DNA of 18,013 nt. Origin: Irpex lacteus (lineage: Eukaryota; Basidiomycota; Agaricomycetes; Polyporales; Irpicaceae). The notes below the pieces were generated by a model. That model did not search any database, was not told the origin of the DNA, and worked only from the letters and a program-made list of their open reading frames with translations. The translations under genes were made by a program, and so were the position numbers. Location: NCBI GenBank assembly GCA_001986395.2, contig MQVO02000169.1, positions 1-18,013 of the forward strand. Direction: 5' to 3'. Shown here in pieces: positions 9,722 to 18,013 of the stretch (within the stretch, counting starts at the first letter, position 1; every line of letters begins with the position of its first letter).

Positions 9722-10006
9722 AGCAAGCTTACCACTTTGGATAGGTCAGGATCCATCGAACCGGAGGAAAGTGTCTCAAGAACAGCAAGCAAACCAGGGA
9801 AACCTCCAAACATTGACGCAACCGTCGGAATTATTCCGGGGGAAATTAATACTCGCTTTGTAAACTGTGATGTCTGTTTGGAGCAGTCCGGTACGCGGAT
9901 GAGTGTATCATGTGTAGGCATTGGTTTTACTGTGTGAGTCTGTTGTATGGTCTATTCCCTCAACACCATCCGCTGACTTATTCACCATAGAGTATCACAT
10001 GTTTAA
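9722..10006 (+). CDS. Possible small spliced gene antisense to the GCP3 end
   Basis: A plus-strand frame is open from about 9722 to a clear intron at 9934-9990 (GTGAGT donor, GCTGAC branch-like, CACCATAG acceptor, 57 bp). It reads on in phase to a TAA at 10004-10006. The predicted end is SCVGIGFTVVSHV, and the piece before it includes FVNCDVCLEQSG. No start ATG lies in this frame, so an upstream exon would be needed. I know no family for it. Evidence is the splice signal plus an open frame only. Confidence 0.25.
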
Positions 10007-10031
10007 AATAGGTATCGTCAATTATCCATAG

Positions 10032-12381
10032 TCACTCTCGCTGCAGCTGAACGACATCTGGAGGGTCGTTTTGTGCACTGGACTGGCGAATGGCAACTTC
10101 TAAGGTGGCGGTCAAATTATGGCGATAAAGCGTGTTGGCGGGACGCGCTAGATTAGGTCTGTGCATAGAGGCGTGTCAGCAGGGACGCAAATACAGTAAC
10201 AAAAAGTACAAAGGGTCAGGTACGAACGCAAGGGCCTCCATGAGTTGGTCTGCGAAGTCGCCATGTCCGAGGAGCAAATATTGTTTCAGCGCCAGTAGAT
10301 GGTCCAGTAGACCGTACTTGTCGAAGAAAATGTCAAATAAGCGGCGACTAGCAATTTGGTAGGCGGTATCAATCGAGCGTTCCAGTCCCGCTATGTCGCT
10401 GTATTGCAAAGCTTGCCCAGCGTGTGCGTGAGCTCAAGATGTAGTAGGAAGAAGGCACAGGCATAATGAAGACACGCACTGCCGCCCGTATTGCTCAGCT
10501 TCTCCCGAGTCGCTACCCAGTCGCTATCTTGACAGCTGTAGCGGATGAAATGTGAACTCTTGCCAGTAAAGAATATCTTTGCGAAACTGTGAGCTGAGAT
10601 CGCAGTTACTTTACGGGATGCAATCAGTGGCGTACCTTGCGGCCGAACGCTTCTCCTACGAAGGCGGGGAGCATTTCTTTTTGAAAGTGGTACTTGCTTT
10701 CCCACAGCTTCAGCCCACTTTCCCTTTCTCCGGAGATGTCTTCGGCTTCTCCGAGCCCTCCAAAGCCTCCGTCACCCCCTAAATGTCCTCCCGAAGCCTG
10801 ATGCACATATTGAAGGTAGGCTAACCCGGGGTCGATTGTTACGGAGAATTCAGAGAATGGGTCGTTCAAGTCTCCTGAGAATAACCATTTGTGCAGCGTG
10901 ACAAAAAATGGCTTGGACACCTGTTGTGACGCATTGACGGTAAATATACGGTTGCAATGGTCGGAAAGGAAGTGTCACCTCTTCAAGCAGCTGATCTGTA
11001 AACGTGCGGACGAAAGGGTCCCCGTTATCTGCGTATCCTTGGATGAGGTTCACCAAGGCACCTCCGTGTGTCTCTACAATCCAAATGTCAGCTTAACGTC
11101 GGGATATACGGATGTCAAAGGCGAATTTGACCTCGTGCACCCTCTACACACACGCTCATCATCCACATCCGCAGCCTCCATTCCTGAATCCAGACATCCA
11201 GTCGCTTCAATGTAAGCCCTGTCTCTTGCTCGTGGGGATCTTTCTGTTGCGAATCAGATCTACCGTCATCTGCGACGGAAGAAGACATTTGGGACTCGAG
11301 TACAGCGATGAGTCTATAGTACTCCGTCAATCGCGATTGAAGGTGGTGACAGAGGCTTTGTTCGATCATGCCGATCCCAGCTTTGCCTTCTCTCTCACGT
11401 ACGAAAGCGTCCACGCGAATATAAAGATAGCCGATTTCAGCAAGACGCAGGACTAGAGCTTTCGTTGATGTCGATATCACATGTCGCTATGGGGTAAGGC
11501 TAATGTTAGTGCGTGAAGTGCAATAAAAAAAAGATGTGGCTAACTGAATCTGCGTTGAACACCAGCTGGTTGGGATCAGGATCTTTGACAGATGAAAATT
11601 GCACATATTTGCCAGATATTCCCCGTAAGAGATATAGCGTATCCCTAAGGAGTAAGAATTCTGAGATGTGAGATTTTTCTGAGAGAAAGTTAGCCTAGTT
11701 CGTTGGATGAATGTGACAATCCTTCTCAGCACTCTTAGCACGATACTCGCGAAGAAACTCTGCTTTGGATTTCCGTTTGGGTGCGGTACTAGCAGGGGCT
11801 GTGTCAGAGGGGGTGGCGTTTCTGGATGGCTGATGTGGTCGTGAGGCTGTAGGTACTAGGCATCGATAATGAAGGTAATGCCCCGTAGGTTCTTGAGATG
11901 GACGCTTGAGAAGTAGATAGCGTGTGCAGAAACAATAGTGACGCGTGTTTTCTGGACAAAACGGGCTGTGAATGGACATGATCAATACGTTTGTCGAGCT
12001 AAATGAGACTGTTGCGGATTAAACTCACGTGTTCGAGCAAGCGAGACAATAAATTAGAGAACCCGAGGGTTGGAACGTCGTTTGGGTACGCGTTTAAAAC
12101 TGTGAAAGATTTGTTGAGCAGCAAAACTAAGTACATTTACAAGTTGATAGCATACGGTTCCGCTTGATTGAGTCGGCGATGTGGCCAATATCCGCCTCGG
12201 GGCTCTGTCCAGTGTGGCTGAAGATTCAGTATGCGCGCAGAACGCGTAACATGTATGAGTTACGGAACCTCTTCAAGACCTCACCACAGGGCGCAACAAG
12301 CTCGTTTCTTAGCGACTCGTCACTTTTGGCCAGTGGCACGAGTGCATTCACCAATGACTCCAACTTGTTGATCTCAGACAT
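10032..12381 (-). CDS. ALP6: Gamma-tubulin complex component 3 (Alp6/Spc98 type), C-terminus missing
   Basis: Spc97/Spc98-family protein that nucleates microtubules at the spindle pole body. Eleven exons with introns 12218-12268, 12100-12155, 11966-12028, 11679-11732, 11487-11544, 11074-11131, 10921-10978, 10577-10635, 10412-10479 and 10159-10227. Diagnostic stretches in order: PKRKSKAEFLREYRAK, FLLLRDTLYLLRGISGKYVQ, IEQSLCHHLQSRLTEYYRLI, LKRLDVWIQEWRLRMWMMSV, GGALVNLIQGYADNGDPFVR, KPFFVTLHKWLFSGDLNDPF, KYHFQKEMLPAFVGEAFGRK, YSDIAGLERSIDTAYQIASR, LLALKQYLLLGHGDFADQLM and RPANTLYRHNLTATLEVAIR. Similarity fades at NDPPDVV and a TGA follows at 10032-10034. The product is about 584 aa; family members have roughly 280 more residues (most of the GRIP2 domain, which contacts gamma-tubulin). 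One extra C in a run at 11809-11813 breaks the frame; summed exon length is 3n+1, as expected. Start is MSEINKLES, the only ATG that leads cleanly into exon 2. Confidence 0.88.
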
Positions 12382-12406
12382 CGTCTCTCGTTGCTCAATA
12401 TGGCAC

Positions 12407-12910
12407 TTACAGTAAGCAGCTGCCAAGCACTAAGCGTCCGCGCCCACCTAAAACGTCCTCGTCACGATGGGCACTGTCACGGTCACACATGACATACGCG
12501 TATAGCCCTTCTGGTTCCGCACTTGTGTCACAAGTTGCGTATTTCTCCCAAACCACTCCTGAATAGCAAGAATCGTAATCTCAACCTTGTCTTCCAGCTT
12601 GAAATCTACCTCTCAAACAAGATACCGGTAGTAATGATACACAAGGCACGCATTACTGCGTGCCTCTGTCTCTCCTGAACGCCGTGACTGCATAAGCAAC
12701 TGCATTTCTGCGACGCCAAACTTGGCACTAGGCCCTGGCATGAGATTTCTATCTCCTCGGAATCCTCGTCCCTGCTGCACCGCGCTCGGATGTCCGGGCT
12801 GCACCTGGGCACAAGCGTCCCGAGTGGCCACGTCGGATCCTGCAGCTGAATACTTTCAACATCTGCGCACTTGCTGTAGAGCTTCCTGCAGGTACATCAG
12901 ATGCCTCTTT
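12407..12910 (-). pseudogene. Unrecognised conserved-looking frame interrupted by two in-frame TGA codons
   Basis: One minus-strand frame reads LVRVLKRHLMYLQEALQQVR, TGA (near 12861), KYSAAGSDVATRDACAQVQ, a Gly/Arg-rich piece (QQGRGFRGDR), AKFGVAEMQLLMQSRRSGET, LVYHYYRYLV, TGA (12613-12615), then KLEDKVEITILAIQEWFGRN and TQLVTQVRNQKGYTR. After that either a TAG ends it at 12448, or a GTATGT..TTTTAG intron (about 12450-12500) leads to GRGRLVLGSCLL with a TAA at 12407-12409. The helical, charged composition looks coding, and the frame continues exactly across both stops. I cannot name a family. It could be a decayed gene, a gene whose stops are sequencing errors, or chance. It ends only 26-66 bp upstream of the GCP3 start on the same strand. 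Confidence 0.4.
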
Positions 12911-12967
12911 AGTACACGGACCAATCAGCCACGGTATCAATTCATTCTTATCACGAACTTCGAACAC

Positions 12968-12974
12968 TATATAA
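12968..12974 (+). promoter_or_regulatory. Candidate TATA box of the acyl-CoA synthetase gene
   Basis: TATATAA about 110 bp upstream of the ATG at 13083, in the gap between the divergent TGA-interrupted frame and the acyl-CoA synthetase gene. Motif and position only. Confidence 0.35.
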
Positions 12975-13082
12975 CCGCGAATCCCGACGTCTCGTTCAGC
13001 CAGTGCCACACTGACCCCTCTGTCAATCCACAGACAGCATCATCACTCCTCTCCCCGTTCTTCCACCGTTTGACTGCGCAAA

Positions 13083-15753
13083 ATGGTCTGGATTCCGAAA
13101 AGGACGATGGCTGAATGTAAGCATATTTCGACAGACGTTGAACACAGTTGCTAACATACACAACCGACAACAGGCCATGCAATCATGACGGCGCCAGGCA
13201 TGCCTTGGGAGATCGAAACACGGCTTGTCAAGGGCAAGGTACAACGCGTGTATAAGAATATCTCGCCATCCCTCAGAGCGTTCTGGCTTGACGTTGCGCC
13301 ACAACATAAGGATAAGACGTACATCGTGTACGGTGAAGAGCGCCTCTCTTATGGATCTGTCTTTGAGCAGTCTCTGAAGGCAGCCACCGTCCTCGAGCAT
13401 GTTCACGGCATTCAGAAGGGAGACCGTGTGGCAATTTGTTCCCGAAATATCCCTGATTACCTTGTAGCGTGGTGGGCATGCCACCTTCTAGGGGCCGTCG
13501 CAGTCCTGGTCAACGCGTGAGTAACTTCTTTACTTCCTTCAATTCTGATTCTGTGAACGGTTGCCCTCTAGATGGCTTCCTTTAGAGCCTCTTGTACACT
13601 GCGTGAAAATAACCGGTGCCAAGATACTCTTGCTGGATGAAGAGAGAGCAGAGCGATTACATCCAACAGCTGATGTTCTACGCAGTACAGGGGTCAACTC
13701 GATATTTGTTTTCTCGAACGCCCCGGGCAACAAATGGTCTGGTTTCAACCGCTGGAAGGATGTTGTTCAAGTCAACAGCGGAGGAGATCCTCGGGAAATC
13801 ATCTCTCGCGATCTACAAATCGTCCCCGAGGACAACGCCACCATTATATTTACGTCCGGCACGTACGTACTAACCTCATTTCCACGGCAAACTCCTGCAT
13901 TTTGACACTCATCGCTCACGCAGGACTGGTCTGCCTAAAGGGCGTCCTTTCTACGCAGCGCCAGTATTTGACCAACTTACGGAATGTTAGTCCCGCTTGC
14001 TTGTGATGCTTTGATGTTATGTACCTGACCTGGCGATAGGCTACTATTGCAGCAGTGAGAAGCGTCCTGAGGAAGGGTGGCAACCTCCCTGCACCGTATA
14101 ATGGGCCGGAAAGGGGTCTCTTGCTTTCCGTTCCATTCTTCCACGTCACGGGCAGCACAAGCTTAATGGTGAGCGTGCCGCTATTCGAGTCATCAACTAT
14201 TCAAGCTCATAGTTGACCCACTTTTAGATGTTGGCATCCTCACAAGGTATGAAGTTGGTTCTTATGCGCAAATGGGAACCTGAAGAAGGTGAATCAGAAT
14301 CCTCACGTTAAGAAAAGTCATGCTGATGCCCAACACAGCTGCCAGGTGATTTAACGCGAGCTTGTTCGAGATGATACGACACATCGCTGACAACATGACT
14401 TAGGCTCATTAAGGCGGAGAATGTTCGCATTGCGGGAGGGTTAGTACCTAAAAGCATTCCATCATACCTTCCTCCGGGAGCTAACTTGACTCTAGGGTTC
14501 CATCAATGGTCTCAGATCTTCTGCGAGTTGTAGGACCCGACGCCCTCGATAGTCTGCTATTCGGTGGAACCGCTGCTCCCGAGCAATTGCCAGGAAAGGC
14601 TTTGGCCACTTTCCCCAATACGATTGCGTGAGTCCGGCGTGTGTGCCGGGTACTTTCCATCGGTGATTACTTATCGAGCCACCCAATTCAGCGGCCAGGG
14701 CTACGGCATGACGGAAACCAACTCAGTTGCCGTGTCAATTGCTGGGGAGGATTACGCGCACCGGCCGACGACCGTGTATGTGGCGCTATCAGTTTCTGGC
14801 CTTCTCATCCGCTGATCCTCGTCGTGCTCCTTTTGCAGGGGAATACCATGCCTAGTCAACGATGTAGTCATCGTGCGCGAGGGTGTGGTGCAGCCCCCGG
14901 GAACTGTTGGAGAGATCTGGATGTAAGCATTGGCGGCTCATCCTGGATGGATAAGCTTATCTCATTAATAACATAGACGGGGACCAGACGTAATGGAATG
15001 CTATTGGGCAGATCCTGGTACGTATGGTGGAAGTAGTCTCAGCGCCTCCCAGCTGATACATGAGAGCAAACAGAGGCAACAAAGAAGACAGTCACGGAGG
15101 ACGGATGGATTCGTACTGGAGACTCTGGCGAGATCGATGCTGAGGGATTCATCTACCTTCACGATAGAAGTGCGCTTGATTTATCGCGATGTTGTCCCAT
15201 GTACCAATTCTAACTTCCCATATCGTAGTCAAGGATCTCATCATCCGTGGTGGCGAGAACATCGTAAGTCTTGCACTTTATATGGTACAGAGTTGGGTGC
15301 TAATTTACTTCACAGCCCTCCGTGACCGTGGAAAACGCACTGTATCATGATGACCGCGTCAACGAGGTTGCTGCCGTAGGCATCCCAGACGAGAAGCTGG
15401 GAGAGCTCGTGGCCGCGATTGTAGTTACTAAACCCGAGCACCACGGCAAGGTGAAGGAGTCTGAACTTATTGAGCTTGCACGAAATAAGTACGTCGATTT
15501 GAGTTTCATCATTAATCATTCTCATGCATTCTTCGAAGACTTCCTTATTTTGCTGTTCCGGTCATGGTGATCGTGCGAACCGAGCCGCTTGGTAAGTTTG
15601 CTCGTTGTTAAACCGTTGCTCCCAACTCTGATTGGCTTAGTAGACCTTACTCCGTCGGCCAAGGTTTTAAAGGCTCCGCTTCGTGCCCTCGCTCGCGCAG
15701 AATGGGAACGTCGTCAGAGTACCACCAGTGGGAAACCTCCTGCGCGACTCTAA
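13083..15753 (+). CDS. AMP-dependent acyl-CoA synthetase, probably peroxisomal (one frame break)
   Basis: ANL-superfamily ligase that adenylates a carboxylic acid with ATP and transfers it to CoA. Seventeen exons; introns 13117-13173, 13517-13571, 13863-13923, 13986-14039, 14169-14227, 14289-14338, 14346-14403, 14440-14495, 14628-14691, 14776-14838, 14923-14976, 15018-15073, 15170-15228, 15264-15315, 15489-15538 and 15592-15643. The product is about 589 aa. Motifs: AMP-binding signature IIFTSGTTGLPKG (about 217-229), FFHVTG, AGGVPSMVSDLL, GYGMTETN (about 368-375), GWIRTGDSGEIDAEGFIYLH, IRGGENI and a C-terminal PSAKVLK with the expected catalytic Lys. The protein ends in ARL, a good type-1 peroxisomal signal. 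Exon 1 (13083-13116) is tiny but joins in phase. One extra G in the run 13940-13942 breaks the frame after LPKG; summed exon length is 3n+1, as predicted. The substrate (fatty acid or 4-coumarate-like) cannot be read from the sequence. Confidence 0.9.
14339..14345 (+). other. 7-nt microexon of the acyl-CoA synthetase gene
   Basis: The sequence ctgccag lies between introns 14289-14338 and 14346-14403. It joins G (end of CCT GAA GAA G) and G (start of the LIKAENV exon) to give PEEAARLIKAENVRIAGG. This reads exactly as the family expects between the substrate-channel segment and the AGGVPSM motif. Without it both the frame and Ala-Ala-Arg are lost. Confidence 0.75.
15641..15643 (+). promoter_or_regulatory. 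Tandem 3' splice acceptor (TAGTAG) before the last exon
   Basis: The last intron of the acyl-CoA synthetase gene ends in cttagtag. Using the first AG gives Val-Asp-Leu-Thr; using the second gives Asp-Leu-Thr. Both keep the frame, so splicing may produce two proteins differing by one residue just before the PSAKVLK motif. Confidence 0.45.
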
Positions 15754-16297
15754 TCTGGTCCATAATCTGCGAGTACTTCCCCCTCTAGAAGGTTATTTCT
15801 CCCACATTTGATGTGTACATTATGAATAGTAATAGGGAGCACAGTAGTGACGTAGTTGTCCCTAGTAGCCTCTATACTACAAGTTTTCGTTTCTCACAGA
15901 TCAAGGAGACTTTCAATAGTCTACGTGTTATAAATATGATGAAGCTTGCTTGATAAACCTTACACTTTCTACCGTAGAGGTCTTTCTTCGTGCTCTGGGA
16001 TGAGTTGTACACTCCGATTACCATAGACGTTCAGCTCTGTCCGTTTGCCATTTGCAGTAACTTCGTGGTGATAGGCGCACACCCTGGCAGCGACCATGCA
16101 CTTGATCAATCTTACCTTCGTCATTTACCTCGATGCATCCGCTAGGTCAACAACGTATCTGACTTAGACGACCACGATCCTATTCAGTGGTGGTGAGGTG
16201 CTTGTGGCTGCCACCCGAAACACTTCGCATCTGCTCTAATTACGCGTCGACTTCATTTCCCCACGCCTAACGACTCTTTCACGACATCCGCACGAAC
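15754..16297. other. Intergenic region between the acyl-CoA synthetase and IQGAP-type genes
   Basis: 544 bp with no supported coding frame. It should hold the 3' untranslated region of the first gene and the promoter of the second, since both are on the plus strand. A GTTATAAATA stretch near 15928 is TATA-like but lies about 370 bp from the next start. Nothing else recognised. Confidence 0.5.
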
Positions 16298-18013
16298 ATG
16301 GAAAGAGCGCAATCTTTCTCTGGTGGACAGAGACCAGGATCTAGTGCTGGTGCTGGTGCGCCTTTTGCCTACCAGCAGAGGCTCCTTGAACGTACTTCGT
16401 CGACGCGTAGTGGGACTCTGTCTCGTTCGGGCTCTCAATCCAGTAACAACATCTTGCTGAGCAATCCGACTGGCACTCCGAATCGAAGATGGACACCGGG
16501 ACATCGTACTGGGACCAGTCTAGATGTGATGCGTAGCAAATGGAGGAGAGGACAAGAGCAGAGTCATCTGGGGAGGAAGGTTCACCTGTGCACGAGGGAA
16601 GATTGGCGACCGGCGAAGTTCGAGAGTACGGAGCTCCCGTCGACGCCTTCAAGCTCACGAACAATGGGCATAGCGTCTCGGCTTCCCTACACAGCGGAGA
16701 CAGCTACGTTTGGCACGTTGAAGAGAAGCAGTTATCAGGAGGAGCATCGCACGCCCACCGCCCTCAAGCGACATACCTTGCCTGCCCCAATTATTGCCTC
16801 GCCATTGTCCCCCAACTCAACTGGTCTGACTGTCGAAAGCCCTGATAACGACAACGCGCGTCGCTTCTCTCTTCACCAACTCCTGCCCGTATTCATCTGC
16901 CCTCCATACCAGGCTTCTCCTCGTCCCGTCCTCCGTTTCACAGCGGATAAACGAGTATGCTTTCGGGCGTGAAGAGAAACAGCCGAACCCATCGCCACCC
17001 GTTCGTCCTCACAGAGCACATACCATTGATAGCAGCCTCAATTCGAACTCGACCGGGTCTTCTACGGCATCTGACGCGACGACGTCCTCCTCCTCCATTG
17101 CCTCCACATCTTCACGAACTTTCCATTCTGATTCGTCCCCCAGTCATGGTCTACCTCGCCGACCAACCTCACTCTACGGTGACCCCTTCACTGCGTCAGT
17201 TACCTCTACCTCTACGTCTCCTTCCTCCGACAAATATTCCTACACTATTCGTCCCAGGGCGTCCTCTACTGTATCGCGTGCCTCCTCCACGTCGGTCTCT
17301 CACCGCAGAAGCTAACCGAGTTCTCGAAGCCCGCTCCGACACCAGAAAGTCCGTCCTCTGTGATGAACCCGCAACCGTACCGGAGCTCTTATATGAACCG
17401 CAAGGCCAACAGATATGGCTCCAGTTGACTGCGGGGCGCACGCTTGGGCGTCATCTCCCACGAATCGCGGTGGTGATGCCCAGAGGACTGGGTTGCCGAT
17501 GAGAAACAGAGACGAAGGCGGAGGAGCCTACGCCACCACCCGACGATTGGCGAGCTCGCCGGGCAGCTCGTGAAAAGCGGGAGAAGGAGGCAAGGCGAGA
17601 AATCAGGGAGAGCCGGCGCCCTTTCTAGAGAGGAGCAACACGGATTTTACAGGGGTGGCTGATGCGGACGATGTTGCTGGATTCCAGGGCGGTTGAGATT
17701 ATCAAAGGACAAGATGCCGAGTGCACCGACGTCACCGCTGCCTTCTCAGAGAGCTAAAGGATTGTGGGCAGATGTACAGAGGAATCTACTACAGGCCTAT
17801 GAGTATCTCTGTCACGTTGGGGAGGCTCAGCAGTGGATTGAGGGTTTGGGCGAGGAGCTGGGATTCGGAGTCGTGGAAATGGAAGATGAAATGAGGAACG
17901 GCGTCGTTCTGGCGAAGCTCGTACGAGTCTTCCAAGGGGAGCAGGTTGTGCGTCGGATATATGAGGTATTATTCCTCTTCTCGTTGCTGCTTGTGAGCGC
18001 TCATTGCCGACAT
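16298..18013 (+). CDS. RNG2: IQGAP/Rng2-type cytokinesis protein, 5' part, frame broken several times, runs off the window
   Basis: Fungal IQGAP relatives scaffold actin and the cytokinetic ring. The diagnostic part is the start of a calponin-homology domain in the exon ending at 17965: ADVQRNLLQAYEYLCHVGEA, QQWIEG, LGEELGFGVVEMEDEMRNGV and VLAKLVRVFQGEQVVRRIYE, followed by a GTATTA donor. Upstream is the Ser/Pro-rich leader typical of basidiomycete members: MERAQSFSGGQRPGSSAGAG at 16298, SKWEERTRAE near 16540, YTAETATFGTLKRSSYQ, NEYAFGREEKQPNPSPP, a Ser-rich run (17020-17240), KPAPTPESPSSVMNPQPYRS and KSGRRRQGEKSGRAGALSRE near 17570. These pieces alternate among three frames, so there are at least six breaks (about 16543, 16680, 16855, 16930, 17310 and 17450-17690), although an unrecognised intron could explain one. 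The start is the first ATG of the leader. The rest of the gene lies beyond the window. Confidence 0.75.

Larger units (their letters stand above)
9279..10031. other. Region between the orphan ORF and the GCP3 break
   Basis: It holds a pyrimidine-rich stretch right after the orphan stop, two copies of a hairpin repeat (9390-9540), another T-rich stretch (9590-9640) and then a possible small plus-strand gene (9722-10006). None of its frames resembles the missing C-terminal part of GCP3, which should lie here on the minus strand. Confidence 0.5.

Noticed and set aside
11466..11490. Apparent frame break in the GCP3 gene at GATATCGACATC
   Set aside because: With the intron placed at 11487-11544 the exons join in phase (NADS to RHVISTSTKAL), so no break is needed.
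12127..12155. 29-bp intron in the GCP3 gene ending at GTACTTAG
   Set aside because: It is too short for splicing. A 56-bp intron ending at TTCACAG (12100) fits length, branch site and phase.
12722..13114. 130-codon plus-strand frame before the acyl-CoA synthetase gene
   Set aside because: It reads antisense to the TGA-interrupted frame, shows no motif and does not join in phase to the synthetase exons; the short exon 13083-13116 does.
16957..17502. 181-codon Pro/Leu/Arg-rich plus-strand frame
   Set aside because: It is a shadow of the Ser-rich leader of the IQGAP-type protein. The other frames give the composition expected for that leader (Ser-rich run, then KPAPTPESPSS).
319..18013. Programmed frameshifting or insertional RNA editing as the cause of the many breaks
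   Set aside because: The sites share no slippery motif or structure and occur in unrelated genes at random positions; one-base errors explain them more simply.
1..18013. Transposons, CRISPR arrays, tRNA or rRNA genes, biosynthetic or defence-type clusters
   Set aside because: No transposase or reverse-transcriptase motifs, long terminal repeats, direct-repeat arrays or tRNA-like folds were found; the genes are unrelated housekeeping functions.

Overview
The window looks like draft genomic DNA of a filamentous basidiomycete (mushroom-forming type). Genes lie close together on both strands. Nearly all are cut by many 50-90 bp introns with GT..AG ends and CTAAC/CTGAC-like branch sites. Five genes can be assigned to fungal families from motifs read directly; no mobile element, CRISPR array or RNA gene was found.

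Layout. 319-1090 (-): HIG1-domain respiratory supercomplex factor, Rcf2 type. 1771-2685 (+): catalytically dead E2-like (UBC/UEV, AKTIP/FTS type) protein. 3069-7133 (-): 16-exon diphosphoinositol-pentakisphosphate kinase of the Vip1/Asp1 family (ATP-grasp kinase plus histidine-acid phosphatase). 7336-7973 (+): poorly resolved spliced unit. 7974-9278 (+): intronless 434-aa orphan with a signal peptide, one membrane segment and a basic tail, followed by two tandem copies of a hairpin repeat (9390-9540). 10032-12381 (-): gamma-tubulin complex component GCP3 (Alp6/Spc98) that stops about a third short of its expected C-terminus. 12407-12910 (-): unrecognised frame with two in-frame TGA codons. 13083-15753 (+): 17-exon acyl-CoA synthetase with a 7-nt microexon and a C-terminal ARL peroxisomal signal. 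16298 to the window end (+): 5' part of an IQGAP/Rng2 gene, entering its calponin-homology domain.

The most pervasive feature is single-base frame breaks inside otherwise well conserved exons: one in the Rcf2 gene, at least four in the UBC gene, six in the Vip1 gene, one each in the GCP3 and acyl-CoA synthetase genes, and several in the IQGAP gene. Nearly all are one extra base, mostly next to an identical base. Splice sites and conserved residues on both sides are intact. When exon lengths are summed for the Rcf2, Vip1, GCP3 and acyl-CoA synthetase genes, the remainder modulo 3 is exactly that predicted by the breaks. Uncorrected long-read assembly error is the simplest explanation. These genes should not be called pseudogenes on this evidence.

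The genes are housekeeping functions (respiration, vesicle transport, inositol pyrophosphate signalling, microtubule nucleation, fatty-acid activation, cytokinesis) and do not form a pathway. I see no convincing new multi-gene system. The best leads are the truncated GCP3 locus with a possible antisense gene at its break, the orphan membrane protein with its hairpin repeats, the TGA-interrupted frame and the microexons.
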